From Candidatus Zixiibacteriota bacterium (GTDB lineage: Bacteria > Zixibacteria > MSB-5A5 > JAABVY01 > JAHJOQ01), in the NCBI GenBank assembly GCA_018820315.1, contig JAHJOQ010000019.1, positions 1-64,000 of the forward strand: a stretch of 64,000 nt of DNA, given 5' to 3'. The position numbers were made by a program, and so were the translations under genes. The notes under the pieces were generated by a model. That model was not told where the DNA came from. It saw only the letters and a program-made list of their open reading frames with translations, and did no database searches. Below, one piece after another: positions 1 through 9,479 of the stretch. Every line of letters begins with the position of its first letter. Positions within the stretch are counted from its first letter, which is position 1.

Positions 1-1092
1 TGTAGACAGATCAATGTCTCCATCTCCGTCGAGATCTGAAGCAAACACCGAGATTGGACCAAAGACAACATCATATTCCAATTGTGGCTCAAAGGTGCCG
101 TTTCCGTTGTTTCGAAGGATTGACACGCTGCCCGATACATCGTTTGCCGTCGCCAGATCGACATCACCATCGTTGTCAAAATCACCTGCGCAGATAGAGT
201 ACGGCTCATCTCCGACCGCATACATCAGATTCGAGGGGAAAGTACCGCTTCCGCTATTTAGCAGCACGGAGATGTTGTCTGAAGAGTTGTTGACAACTGC
301 CAGGTCCCTATCGCCGTCCGAGTCGAGATCGGCTGATGTAATGGAATGCGGTGAGTTGCCGACCTGCATGGAAGAGCCGGTTGTGAACTGCGCGTTGCCG
401 TTATTCGTGAGAGTGATCACGCTATCAGTGAATGATGCCGCATATGCCAAATCGATTGTCCCGTTACCGTCGAAATCTGCAGCGTTAATCGCCAGCGGCA
501 GACCTCCGGCGGTGATGTCAGCTGCGGATGCCAGCGTGCCATCTCCGTTATTCAAGTGGATCGAAACATTGTTGGTTGACGAGTTGGCCGTGACCAAATC
601 GATATCACCATCGCTGTCCAGATCGGCGGCGAAGATCGAAAAAGGAGTGCTGCTGACCATGTAGCTGGAATCGCGAATAAACGTACCGTTACCACCGTCT
701 GCGGCAACCGTAAATGCCCAACTGAACCCACCTGAGAACGGGGCACCGCCCGCAGATTCGATCTCGTCGGTGAGTACAATTTCCACATACTCACCCGGAA
801 CGAAAGGAATGTCAGGTTCAAATAGTGCAGTTCTTGAAAGGCTGTTGTAGCTGATTGTTCCAAGTCGCCTACCGGTGCATCGAGCATTCACAACAAATGT
901 GAGCGCGTTGATTGTAGCCCCGTTCAGATCAGCGTCGAAAGTCGCCGTGATGATGATCGAACTGGCAATACCGAGTTCGTTCTGCGCTGGAGCAACTGAG
1001 ACGATTGCCGGCGACTGTGCAAGAAGCAGCCTTGGGAACATCAGCATACTCAGGAAGACTGCAATGCACACAAACCGGAAATTCCTGTGCAT
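1..1092 (-). CDS. Secreted FG-GAP/VCBS repeat protein, 3' end outside window
   Basis: The reading frame opens at ATG 1092 and stays open for 364 codons to the window edge, so the C-terminus is missing. The start has GAGG about 8 nt upstream. Residues 1-25 form a signal peptide (MHRNFRFVCIAVFLSMLMF followed by a LLLA-Q cleavage region). About residues 27-135 resemble a bacterial Ig-like domain of the SbsA/Big_5 type (VSVAPAQNELG near the start, SGGFSWAFTV at the end). Then come at least four FG-GAP/VCBS-type repeats with calcium-binding-like cores (DLDSDGDIDL, DFDGNGTIDL, DLDSDGDRDL, DFDNDGDVDL), each followed by LATAN or LAVVN and N-N-G/S-x-G-T. Such repeats fold as a beta-propeller. The protein is probably exported and surface-exposed; no enzymatic function is evident and the ligand is unknown. 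Confidence 0.8.
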   Translation of the reverse strand, partial: MHRNFRFVCIAVFLSMLMFPRLLLAQSPAIVSVAPAQNELGIASSIIITATFDADLNGATINALTFVVNARCTGRRLGTISYNSLSRTALFEPDIPFVPGEYVEIVLTDEIESAGGAPFSGGFSWAFTVAADGGNGTFIRDSSYMVSSTPFSIFAADLDSDGDIDLVTANSSTNNVSIHLNNGDGTLASAADITAGGLPLAINAADFDGNGTIDLAYAASFTDSVITLTNNGNAQFTTGSSMQVGNSPHSITSADLDSDGDRDLAVVNNSSDNISVLLNSGSGTFPSNLMYAVGDEPYSICAGDFDNDGDVDLATANDVSGSVSILRNNGNGTFEPQLEYDVVFGPISVFASDLDGDGDIDLST

Positions 1093-1190
1093 ATTCGATC
1101 CTCGGATATCGGAAATTAGGTTCGACCGGATCGGGCTATCGAGTGTCAGTCATAGGCCTTCTCAGTCGACAGTCGTTAGTAACTGTGGTC

Positions 1191-1218
1191 AATCTAAGTG
1201 ATTCAGTCTGTTTGTCAA
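1191..1218 (-). promoter_or_regulatory. Predicted sigma-70-type promoter for the FG-GAP protein
   Basis: On the minus strand TTGACA (1213-1218) is followed after 16 nt by TAGATT (1191-1196). It lies about 100 nt upstream of the ATG at 1092. The -35 box is perfect and the -10 box matches 4 of 6. A second TTGACA lies further upstream near 1229-1234. Predicted by eye only. Confidence 0.45.
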
Positions 1219-1270
1219 TGTGATAAAAGTGCAGTGATGTCAATATGTCGACGAGTCTGCGCCCTTGAGT

Positions 1271-2929
1271 TCATTCACATTTACCGGAGCCCACAGCGCC
1301 CTTATCAGAATCTGTTTCTTCCGACATGCCGTTTGCAGGCGTCCATTCACCGTAATATTCCACTACGATCTTGCATCTGCCCTGGGATGTCCACTCTTCG
1401 TTGGCATTGTATCCCCATCCCAGGAACTCGGAGCCGCCACCGCCGATAGTCGTGATGAGGTATCTGTTGTTGAGAAATCCGAAGGCATTTGCGCGACTGG
1501 AGGGTAATGCAGAATCGCCTCCCGATGGATCGACAGGCAGCCAGCCGTAATTCGGTAAATATATCTCTACCCATCGATGGAATACATTGTCGTATGATGC
1601 ATCGTCACCACGTACTACAATTGAGCCGACATATCGAGCGGGAAGCCCGGCGGCCCTGCACATGGCTATATAGACAAAACTGTACTCGGAGCAGGATCCG
1701 TTACCACGATCCAGAACGGTCGGTGCGATATTCCACCCGCCTGCAAGTTCGTATTCCATGTGCTCAATGACATAATTGAATATCTTTCTACCCATCCAGT
1801 ACGGGTTTGTTTCATCTCCGACCGCGGCTCTCACTGCACTCTGAATAATCTCGCTCTCCATAGAGAACTTGGCATCATCGACCAGATAAGTGCTCCTGAT
1901 CTCTTCAGGGATATCATCAAGCAGGCCAACTTTGTTCGGGAAGACGAAGTATCTGTTCTGATACAGTCTGGCTGAGGCGTGCATGCTGACAGTATTGAAT
2001 AGCATCGGGCCAATATTCTCTACATGATAGTGGGCGACCTTCTGGTTCCACTGGTCTGCGATGATCTCTGTCGGCTCCGGTGAAAAAGTCACTTCACCGA
2101 TCAATTCCTGATTGTTCAGATCGTGTGGTATCGCAAGGTAAACATCGAGCGTCTTGACCGTATCGGGACCGTAGTTTCTGACCTGATGGATGAATTCCAC
2201 CCGGAGAGTCTTCTCTTCGAGACGCGCGAAAGGTGTGCCGTCACTAATTACAAGCTTGCTGATCAGGTCTGTTTGATAGTCCGCATTCCAGAGGTGCTTC
2301 CCGTCCCAGGCAAGTCCCCATGGATGAGGCCCGTGTGATTTGAAGCAGAGAATCACATCCCCATTGTCAGGGGCGACCATATAGATCATATCTGCCATTC
2401 TGTCCGCCACCCAAAGGTATTCGCCATCGTAGGCCAGTCCGGTTGGTGCTCCCGATGGTGCCGGTATGGTGACGATAGTAGTGCCATCCTCGCTGCTGAT
2501 CTGATGGAGGTCGTTGGCGCCATCGTCCCCGATCCAGAGATATTTGCCATCCCATGCAAGCCCGGAGGGATTGGTGACCGGGCAGTCGATCGTTTTTTCG
2601 ACAATTCGGGTGGCAGGATTGATGGCATAAATCAGTTGTTCCTCGGCATCGACACACCACAACCGCCCGCCATCCCATGTCAGGCCACGTGGCACATAAG
2701 CTGGAGACGGAATCGAATCAATCACCGCGCCGGTTTTGGGATCGATTTTATAGATCATGTCCGTCATTCTGTCGACATTCCAAAGACTGCTCCCATCAAA
2801 TGTCAATCCCTGCGGGCAGTTGTATGGCGCAGAGAATGTCTGCAATGTGTCGCCCGGAGTGGCAAATGCCATCTGGGATAACAACAATACGAGCAATGAA
2901 GTCAGCCCGATAAGTGTGCATCTGGACAT
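1271..2929 (-). CDS. Exported beta-propeller/transglutaminase-like protein
   Basis: A protein of 552 aa with a perfect AGGAGG 6 nt before the start and a signal peptide (residues 1-23, ending MAFATPG). Residues about 25-230 contain five repeats of the form GLTWDG-LW-VD....I-x-IDP/NP, as in Vgb/SMP-30-like propellers. Residues about 370-500 are a transglutaminase-like domain with the catalytic triad visible: Cys in GNGSCSEYS, His in VFHRWVEIY and Asp in WLPVDPSGG. Such exported domains hydrolyse or crosslink peptides or act on peptidoglycan; the substrate here is unknown. It stands between secreted proteins on the same strand but with separate signals, so an operon is not certain. The propeller plus transglutaminase fusion is the noteworthy part. 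Confidence 0.8.
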   Translation of the reverse strand: MSRCTLIGLTSLLVLLLSQMAFATPGDTLQTFSAPYNCPQGLTFDGSSLWNVDRMTDMIYKIDPKTGAVIDSIPSPAYVPRGLTWDGGRLWCVDAEEQLIYAINPATRIVEKTIDCPVTNPSGLAWDGKYLWIGDDGANDLHQISSEDGTTIVTIPAPSGAPTGLAYDGEYLWVADRMADMIYMVAPDNGDVILCFKSHGPHPWGLAWDGKHLWNADYQTDLISKLVISDGTPFARLEEKTLRVEFIHQVRNYGPDTVKTLDVYLAIPHDLNNQELIGEVTFSPEPTEIIADQWNQKVAHYHVENIGPMLFNTVSMHASARLYQNRYFVFPNKVGLLDDIPEEIRSTYLVDDAKFSMESEIIQSAVRAAVGDETNPYWMGRKIFNYVIEHMEYELAGGWNIAPTVLDRGNGSCSEYSFVYIAMCRAAGLPARYVGSIVVRGDDASYDNVFHRWVEIYLPNYGWLPVDPSGGDSALPSSRANAFGFLNNRYLITTIGGGGSEFLGWGYNANEEWTSQGRCKIVVEYYGEWTPANGMSEETDSDKGAVGSGKCE

Positions 2930-3092
2930 GCTAATCCTCCTGTGGAAGTATACAGTTATTGCTCTCTGGTCTGGAGCTGATTCTGCTATTGTGTCTCTTC
3001 ACGATTCACGATCCGAATGGCGGAATGCACTCGTGTAATTTACCGCAACATAGCAGAATGTCCGGATGGGGTCAAGAAGAAGTGGCACAGCT

Positions 3093-5003
3093 TCAGGGAT
3101 GCGCTGGTTCACCCAACTTCTCTGAAACCTTCTGCATGAAGTGCTCGTACCTCGGATCCGCCGGCTCACCCTCGATTTGCATCAGACAGTCTCGTGCCTT
3201 CTGATACTCTCGTATGTTGTAGTATACCGCTGCGAGATTGATCAGAGTCTCTTCGAAGTTCGGGATTATCTCCATTGCTTTATTATAGTACTCTATTGCC
3301 GAATCATGATCCCCCAAAGTCTCATAACAGGCTGCAAGATTGTTCAGCACGTGTACATGATATGGATGCTGCCGATACGCTTTCTGAAAATCCTTCCGCG
3401 CGGCTTCGATGTTGTTCAGGTTGAAGTTCGCTACGCCACGATGCCAGGCAAGCGGTGTCGAAGTGGCATCGAAAACCGAAAATGCTAACTCTGCTTTGTC
3501 GATCTCCACGACAACCCTCTTCCAATCGCTCACAGATTTGGCTTCCATTGCATTCCTTGTGTGCATCTCGGAATTGTATCTGGAAGCGCCTACAACAATG
3601 CATAGAGCCAGACAGATCATGGCTGTCATGAGTACTGCAGCAATATTGGTTTTCGAAAATGCCCGCATTGGCGGACGCAGTCTGTGATAGACAGATGTAG
3701 ATACTGCAATCATCAGCGCAAGCAACACAGTGTGTGCAATGCGCTCTTTGGGAAAGCTGAAACACGATATGACGAGAAATCCAACGAGGCCGAAAATCGT
3801 CAGAAGGCACAATTGCACATCATCTCGTGATGTGGCTGCTCTAAGGCTTCTCAGACAATAGGAGAAGGCGATCAGAAAAATCGAAATGTAGAACAGCAGT
3901 CCGAGGGGGCCGGTCTCAGCCAACACCCAGAGAAAGTCATTGTGCGGGCGTTGAAAAAACACCTGCCCTGTGCTGGACGGGAGGCCGTCGGTGCCATATT
4001 TGGCTATTTCGATCTTCCAGTCGCCCACGCCGGTTCCAAGTATGGGATTATCAGCAAACATGCTTAAAGACTTCTCCCACAAAGCAATTCTCTGCCTGAG
4101 CGAGGCGTCACTGAGATTGATGGGCAACGGGGAATCGCCCTCAATGCGCTCAGACTGATGAAGCCCGATCGTCGCGAACGATGCGACGACTGCAATAAGC
4201 ACTGCAACTGTAAACGCAGTGAGACTGTGACGCCGGCGAAATGCGCAAATTGCTCGCCGTTTGTCCGACGTTTTCAGAACCAGTGCGGGGATCATCGTCA
4301 TTAGCGTCGCGACTGCAAGCGCAAGCCAGACCGTTCGTGTCTGACTGATTACGAGGACGTACAAACACAATGTGACAGTCGCAATCGAGCCTGCCCTCCA
4401 GTATCGGTCAGACTTCAGCCAATTGTAGATGACAAACGGAAGCGACAGGAAGAGAAAAGAGGCGAGCAGATTCTTATTTGCCATCGTGCCATACGGAATC
4501 ACATTGCCCGGTATCCACCTGAATCCGATACCCAAATATTGAAGGATAGCAATTAGAGAGAGACCTGCGGCGACAATCGTAATCGTCCCCGCGAGCTTAC
4601 TGAGGTAGGCTTTGGATGCTGCCAGCAACTTCGTCATGATCAGCACCAGCACTATGAACAGTGTGAACTTGAGAATGTCGAACATGCTATCTGCAGCGTT
4701 CCGGGCCTGCATTAGGGATATTGCGCTGATGAACAGGTATCCAATCAATATAGGGAAGATAGCTCTGCGAAGAAACGACAGCTCACTTCCCGTCGATTGC
4801 CTCAGCGCTGACATCAGCATGGAGGCGACTATTGCAAAGAGTAGGATCGATAATAACAGGAATCTCGGAGTGAGAACCGGATCGAGCGTATATCCGATAT
4901 AGAGAAACGGTACGATAAGCACCGCGCACTGAATCAGTATCTCCGGCAGACGATTCAATCTGACTCCGTAGTTTTCACGGCGACACGTGTCAGAGTCGGT
5001 CAT
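3093..5003 (-). CDS. O-antigen ligase/polymerase-like membrane protein with C-terminal TPRs
   Basis: The protein is 636 aa. Residues about 18-440 carry roughly a dozen hydrophobic segments. A Wzy_C/WaaL-type region around residues 300-370 includes GTGVGDW and, after a periplasmic-like loop, RPHNDFLWVLAETGPLGLL, the diagnostic pattern of this superfamily. After a last membrane segment (about 445-465) the C-terminal 150 residues hold three TPR-like units (AWHRGVANFNLNNIEAARKD, LNNLAACYETLGDHDSAIEY, LINLAAVYYNIREYQKARD). This layout is common in proteins that ligate or polymerise surface glycans; the TPRs probably face the periplasm. No other glycan genes adjoin it, so the substrate is unknown. 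No strong ribosome-binding site precedes the ATG. Confidence 0.8.
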   Translation of the reverse strand: MTDSDTCRRENYGVRLNRLPEILIQCAVLIVPFLYIGYTLDPVLTPRFLLLSILLFAIVASMLMSALRQSTGSELSFLRRAIFPILIGYLFISAISLMQARNAADSMFDILKFTLFIVLVLIMTKLLAASKAYLSKLAGTITIVAAGLSLIAILQYLGIGFRWIPGNVIPYGTMANKNLLASFLFLSLPFVIYNWLKSDRYWRAGSIATVTLCLYVLVISQTRTVWLALAVATLMTMIPALVLKTSDKRRAICAFRRRHSLTAFTVAVLIAVVASFATIGLHQSERIEGDSPLPINLSDASLRQRIALWEKSLSMFADNPILGTGVGDWKIEIAKYGTDGLPSSTGQVFFQRPHNDFLWVLAETGPLGLLFYISIFLIAFSYCLRSLRAATSRDDVQLCLLTIFGLVGFLVISCFSFPKERIAHTVLLALMIAVSTSVYHRLRPPMRAFSKTNIAAVLMTAMICLALCIVVGASRYNSEMHTRNAMEAKSVSDWKRVVVEIDKAELAFSVFDATSTPLAWHRGVANFNLNNIEAARKDFQKAYRQHPYHVHVLNNLAACYETLGDHDSAIEYYNKAMEIIPNFEETLINLAAVYYNIREYQKARDCLMQIEGEPADPRYEHFMQKVSEKLGEPAHP

Positions 5004-5134
5004 AGTTGCGCGATGTCGCTACACATGTTTCTGTCGCCGCCCGAAATGCACGCCCACGCCAGCATAGTGCACACTATGGACAAATCAAGCAAAAAGAGAA
5101 TTAATAATGTCGGAAGACTGCGATTGCATTCGAC

Positions 5135-7237
5135 CTACGGACAAGCGGCGCATGGTTCGGCCCCGCCTGTGAAGATGTAGCCGACCAGATATACGACATC
5201 ATCGATGTCTGTCTCTCCGCTGCAATCAACATCGCTCGATTCGATTGGGTCCGGGGCTGGTCCACCCGTGAATATGTATGCAACGGTAAAGACGACATCA
5301 TCAATGTCGATCCCTCTACTGCCGTCTGCATTGCCGCAATCAGAGCTTGCTTCACTGACAGTGATCATGACTGCAACCGTGTCATACTTGGGAGGGCTAT
5401 CTGAATCACGGAGTTGAACCTGGATGTAGGACTGCCCTGCCCACGACGGCGTGCCGCTAATAGTACCGATCTCGCCACCGCTAAATGCGCAACCGTATGG
5501 AGGCTGGCCGGAGAGTTTTGTCCAGTAGTATGGCTCGACGCCACCACATGCCCAGAAATGATAGTAGTACGGTACGCTGAGATAACCAGTCGGAAGTTCA
5601 TAGCTTTGAATATGCATCTCCCCGTCGCATGCGTCTCCCACGCCATCGCCATTTTCATCGTACTGATACGGATTCTGAACTTCAAAGCAGTTGTCACAGG
5701 CATCTCCGACGTTGTCGCCGTCAAAGTCCTCCTGCGAAATGTTCACGACAAGCGGGCAGTTGTCAGATACATTCGGAATCTGATCATCGTCGGCATCGGG
5801 ATCGCACGGATCACCCATGCCATCTTCATCGACGTCGGATTGGTTCGAATTCGCTGTCAATTGGCAGTTGTCGCATGCATCACCGACGCCATCATTGTCT
5901 GTATCGATCTGGTCAGGGTTGTATACCACGGGACAGTTATCCTCTGAGTTCGAAAGACCGTCTGCATCGGGATCAGGCTCCGGCATGATATTCTTGATAA
6001 GCGCTTCGATCATGTAGTTGCAGCCTTCCCAGTTGCAATGCAGATTGTCGAGCGCGTACCAGGCCGTGTGGCTGTCCGCCCAGCCATAGTTGAAATGATA
6101 CGACTTGGCATCACCGACGACTCTCCAACCGTCACAGACGATCGCGTGCCTGCTGATAGTGTAGTACATCGGGCGACCTTCATTAATTTCCTGTTGAATT
6201 AAAGAAAACCATCCATCAGCCGTGTGGTTTGATCTGTACTTACTTGTGATCGATGCGTCATAACGAAAATGTGTCGGCATGGTCTCTTCGACATACCATG
6301 AGTATGTTCCGGAGGCACATTTGCCGTACATCATCTCAAACGATATCCCCGCCTCTAAGTTGAGTTCTGCCAGAGCACCCTTCTGTGCCTGAGTGCAGCC
6401 GGAATAGCATGCGTCCGGCATGTTGTCCCAATCGTAAATATCGGAGTAGTTTGCTGTAAGAGTCTGTCCCGGAGTGTTTCCGCCACATGAGTTATCGCCC
6501 TGCCAGTAGTAGTTCGAGCTGCCATTGCCTGCCGACGGCCAATTCCAGTACTTCATTATCTGCGCGACAGCGGTCGCGACACATCCGACGATGCACGTGC
6601 CTCCGTCCCCCATGGGGCAGTCCTGATTATACGGAGAGCCCTGATGCCAGCCGGTGGTTAGAAGCGGTCCGAACTCATCGAGTGGCGAATCGAAGTCTTT
6701 GCCGAGACTCAACATGAATTGATCGTTCGGCACTGAGTATTTCGACCATTCCGATTGATTGACCTCACCGAACAACTGGATATCGTTCTCCGACTGCTTT
6801 TCGTCAAGACTGCCATATGTTTCCCGGAAGATTCTGAAACGATCGGCGAGTACTTCGCGAATCAGCGCGGCGAAACCGTCTTCATCACTGGGCCTATAGA
6901 TCGATTCCTCGGAATATGCCTTCACCGGAGGAAGCTCTTTAAGTGTCGGGACGATGATGTACCCGGCAGGCGAGATTGAGTAGACTCTTGCGAGGAGAGT
7001 CCCATCAACCACAATCTCCTCACTGACTTTGATTTCGGGCGAGAGCGATCCTGACCAACCACCATTGGAATATGTGATCTTCGACAACCAGTTCTGACAA
7101 ACCAGACCCATCTCGGCCTCGGAGGCGAGCTCAGCGGTGGCTGTCTGGAATGGCAATGCCCAGATCAGAAGACTCACTAAAATTGTAATATATAGCGTTG
7201 GGATTTCTGAATTTATGCCCGTTCTGATGTCTAACAT
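5135..7237 (-). CDS. Secreted C10-family (streptopain-like) cysteine protease with TSP3 and dockerin-like domains
   Basis: I start at ATG 7237 because GGAGGAT lies just upstream, giving 700 aa; an in-frame extension to 7282 lacks such a site. Order: hydrophobic signal segment (about 15-32); inhibitory Spi-type prodomain (to about 185); C10 peptidase core with catalytic Cys219 in [17 protein letters not shown] and His364 in [10 protein letters not shown] followed by HFNYGW; four thrombospondin type 3 calcium repeats (about 420-535; [14 protein letters not shown]-like); a putative Ig-like domain (about 545-625); and a C-terminal 66-aa double dockerin-like tag ([16 protein letters not shown] and [16 protein letters not shown]) ending CAACP. 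C10 enzymes are extracellular endopeptidases made as zymogens. The tag matches that on the subtilase at the far end of this window, suggesting shared surface anchoring. Confidence 0.88.
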   Translation of the reverse strand: MLDIRTGINSEIPTLYITILVSLLIWALPFQTATAELASEAEMGLVCQNWLSKITYSNGGWSGSLSPEIKVSEEIVVDGTLLARVYSISPAGYIIVPTLKELPPVKAYSEESIYRPSDEDGFAALIREVLADRFRIFRETYGSLDEKQSENDIQLFGEVNQSEWSKYSVPNDQFMLSLGKDFDSPLDEFGPLLTTGWHQGSPYNQDCPMGDGGTCIVGCVATAVAQIMKYWNWPSAGNGSSNYYWQGDNSCGGNTPGQTLTANYSDIYDWDNMPDACYSGCTQAQKGALAELNLEAGISFEMMYGKCASGTYSWYVEETMPTHFRYDASITSKYRSNHTADGWFSLIQQEINEGRPMYYTISRHAIVCDGWRVVGDAKSYHFNYGWADSHTAWYALDNLHCNWEGCNYMIEALIKNIMPEPDPDADGLSNSEDNCPVVYNPDQIDTDNDGVGDACDNCQLTANSNQSDVDEDGMGDPCDPDADDDQIPNVSDNCPLVVNISQEDFDGDNVGDACDNCFEVQNPYQYDENGDGVGDACDGEMHIQSYELPTGYLSVPYYYHFWACGGVEPYYWTKLSGQPPYGCAFSGGEIGTISGTPSWAGQSYIQVQLRDSDSPPKYDTVAVMITVSEASSDCGNADGSRGIDIDDVVFTVAYIFTGGPAPDPIESSDVDCSGETDIDDVVYLVGYIFTGGAEPCAACP

Positions 7238-7297
7238 GGAAGATCCTCCGATAATTATTCTCGGTGCCGACGGCAAATACATTTACCCTATTGTGAT

Positions 7298-7325
7298 AAT
7301 GTAGGGCAAAAGACCGATTTGTCAA
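7298..7325 (-). promoter_or_regulatory. Predicted promoter of the C10 protease gene
   Basis: On the minus strand TTGACA (7320-7325) is separated by 16 nt from TACATT (7298-7303). This puts the transcript start about 55 nt upstream of the ATG at 7237. The 15-bp direct repeat at 7330-7360 directly abuts its upstream side. Confidence 0.5.
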
Positions 7326-7329
7326 CAGT

Positions 7330-7360
7330 TATACGTCAAAGTCCATATACGTCAAAGTCC
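7330..7360. repeat. Tandem 15-bp direct repeat, putative regulator-binding site
   Basis: TATACGTCAAAGTCC occurs twice without mismatch, at 7330-7344 and 7346-7360, a 16-bp period. It lies immediately upstream of the predicted -35 box of the protease gene, where activators usually bind. No function has been shown; the regulator is unknown. Confidence 0.55.
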
Positions 7361-7470
7361 TATCTTTAGAGTGCTTTATGTCGACCTGAACATAATAACC
7401 CAAGTCCACTATCGCCAACAGTTTGTATACGCGGCAAAGATGTGGCAGAATGATCCTAAATCAGAGCGAT

Positions 7471-8904
7471 TTAATTGTCGGATACTCCGCTTCCATGGCC
7501 GTGATGCTTGATCTTCTCAGCATAGGTCATGTGTTTGCGGGAATAGTACTCGTCCGAGATCCTGCGAGTAATACCCGAGAGAGCGATGATTGCTATGAGA
7601 TTCGGTATGGTCATCAACCCGAGAGCTATTTCTCCGAAATGCCAGACAGTTTCGAGTTGCAGGATGGCTCCCAGGAAAAGAACGATGCAATACACGAATC
7701 GATACGGCATGACCCATGAATTGCCGAAAAGGTACTGGACCGACCTGTCTCCATAGTACGACCAGCTGATCATCGTCGAAAGAGCGAACAAGAACACTGA
7801 CCCCGTAACAATATACCCGCCATAACCTTTCAGGAATGTCAATCCATGTTCGAATGCATAAGCCGTCATCGGGGAACTATTGAGCAATTCGCCGTTGACC
7901 ATAGCCGTGTGGGCATCAGTCACAACGATGGCAAGTCCGGTGATCGAGCAGACAATGATGGTGTCGATATAGGGACCCATCATAGCGACAGTCCCCTCAC
8001 GCACCGGTTCGGTTGTCTTGGCTGCAGCATGCGCGATCGGTGCAGACCCCTGCCCCGCTTCATTGGAGAATAGCCCGCGCTTGATCCCTTGAACCATTGT
8101 CATGATGAAAGCAGAACCAGCAAAACCGCCAGCGGTACCGGAGAATGTAAACGCGCCCTGGAATATTGATGCGAACGCCCCCGGGATCTTGTCGGCATTC
8201 AGGATTAGAATCAGGATTCCCCCAATCAAGTATACTACTGTCATGAACGGCGTCAGCTTGCTGGCAACCTGACCGATTCTCTTGATGCCACCGATTATGA
8301 CCAAACCCACGATTACAGCAAGAGAAACCCCGGTCACCCAGCTCGGTATAGCGAAATCGGAATTCAACTGGTCAGCGACCGTGAATGCCTGGATCGAGTT
8401 TCCTGTGCAGAACGAACAGATGGCAGCGGCAGCTGCGAAGACGATCGCCAGCCATTTCCAGCCAAGTCCCTGCTCGATATAGTACATGGGACCACCCGAC
8501 GCAGAACCGTCGGGATTGATCATCCTATATTTCATCGACAGCGTACATTCAGCATACTTGAGAGATGTCCCGAAGATAGCGGTAACCCACATCCAGAATA
8601 ACGCCCCCGGACCGCCATAGTGAATAGCCAACGCGACACCAGCGATATTGCCGATTCCGATCGTGGCCGAGAGAGCGGCGGAAAGAGCCTGAAAGTGCGA
8701 AATGTCACCGGCATCCTTGGGGTCATCGTACTTGCCTCTGGTAATATTAATGGCGTGCCCGATCCTCTTCAGTTGAGGCCAGCCGAGTTTGAATGTGATG
8801 AATATGCCCGTTCCGACCAGGAGTAAAACCATACCGGGGAATGACTCGGGGGTCTCCCAGACAAACTTGTTTACTGCATCAATAACGCTCGTGATGAATC
8901 CCAT
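7471..8904 (-). CDS. Alanine/glycine:sodium symporter (AGCS family)
   Basis: A 477-aa inner-membrane transporter of typical AGCS length with about ten membrane segments. Diagnostic stretches include GDISHFQALSAALSATIG and GNIAGVALAIHYGGPGALFWMW near residues 67-110, KRGLFSNEAGQGSAPIAHAAA near 272-290, and WSYYGDRSVQYLFG near 385. Members take up alanine or glycine with Na+. The start is supported by GGGAGGT 4 nt upstream. It is transcribed alone on the minus strand. In a window rich in secreted peptidases, amino acid uptake is a logical partner activity, but no direct link is visible. Exact substrate preference cannot be read from sequence. Confidence 0.92.
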   Translation of the reverse strand: MGFITSVIDAVNKFVWETPESFPGMVLLLVGTGIFITFKLGWPQLKRIGHAINITRGKYDDPKDAGDISHFQALSAALSATIGIGNIAGVALAIHYGGPGALFWMWVTAIFGTSLKYAECTLSMKYRMINPDGSASGGPMYYIEQGLGWKWLAIVFAAAAAICSFCTGNSIQAFTVADQLNSDFAIPSWVTGVSLAVIVGLVIIGGIKRIGQVASKLTPFMTVVYLIGGILILILNADKIPGAFASIFQGAFTFSGTAGGFAGSAFIMTMVQGIKRGLFSNEAGQGSAPIAHAAAKTTEPVREGTVAMMGPYIDTIIVCSITGLAIVVTDAHTAMVNGELLNSSPMTAYAFEHGLTFLKGYGGYIVTGSVFLFALSTMISWSYYGDRSVQYLFGNSWVMPYRFVYCIVLFLGAILQLETVWHFGEIALGLMTIPNLIAIIALSGITRRISDEYYSRKHMTYAEKIKHHGHGSGVSDN

Positions 8905-9064
8905 GTTACCTCCCGGCGTGAACTTGATGGGCGCAGTCCATTACTTCGCTGGCGCGACGGAATTGATGTTCAATGCTCACAATTTTCGATAAATGTACAT
9001 CCTGAGTCAGCATTGGCAAGAAAAAACTCCCAGGCAACCCCAAAGACGCTGACCCAGTCTGAAG

Positions 9065-9136
9065 GGCTTGTTGAAAAAGTCAATGTAGCGCTAAACTCCG
9101 TCATCGCAAGGAACGGAGCGACGTGGCGATCTCCGA
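9065..9136. repeat. Truncated copy of the 154-bp MITE-like element
   Basis: The stretch begins GGCTTGTTGAAAAAG, matching the left terminus of the element at 51861-52014, and continues with a CGTCATCGCAAG...GCGACGTGGCGATCTCC arm similar to that element's inner arm. The right terminus is missing, so it is a partial or decayed copy. Confidence 0.5.
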
Positions 9137-9142
9137 CCCTGC

Positions 9143-9201
9143 GCTGTCAGGAATCCCTTCCTGACAGCTTGATAATACGGGCAGGAAAGGATTCCTGCCC
9201 G
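9143..9201. repeat. Two REP-like hairpins
   Basis: Two perfect palindromes sit 9 bp apart: 9143-9168 (11-bp arms GCTGTCAGGAA, loop TCCC) and 9178-9201 (10-bp arms CGGGCAGGAA, loop AGGA). The CAGGAA/TTCCTG core recurs at 17374-17460. The surrounding gap (8905-9595) holds no intact gene apart from the small frame at 9333; it contains the symporter upstream region, these repeats and the pckA leader. Confidence 0.65.
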
Positions 9202-9332
9202 CGCGGAAGTTCGTTGTGAGAAGCCGAGACGGCCAGGGTTCGCTCGCAGTGATATTATGAGAGCGCGCCTCCGGGGTATAAGCTATCTTAGTTTATGCCT
9301 TGGAAAAACAGCTAACGAAGGAGGCGCACAGG

Positions 9333-9479
9333 ATGAATATATCATTTGACGGTCACAAAGGCTACACTCTTTGTTCGATGACGATTGACGGACTTTATCA
9401 ACAGGCCCTGAAGAATGGAGTGCCTTCGGCTGTTACTGGAATTTATGTTGAAACTGATGTCGGAATCCAGTTCAAATGA
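9333..9479 (+). pseudogene. 48-codon frame, possible remnant of an IS110-type transposase
   Basis: A short frame starts at ATG 9333 with a strong AAGGAGG 8 nt upstream and ends at TGA 9477-9479. Its first residues (MNISFDGHKGYTLCSMTIDG) recall the opening of IS110-family transposases, where GIDVHK-type sequence carries the first catalytic Asp; the rest of a 300-400 aa transposase is absent. An inverted repeat GCGCCTCC (about 9263) / GGAGGCGC (about 9320) surrounds the leader and would pair with the ribosome-binding site. The resemblance is short, so this could also be a small unrelated protein or chance. Confidence 0.3.
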
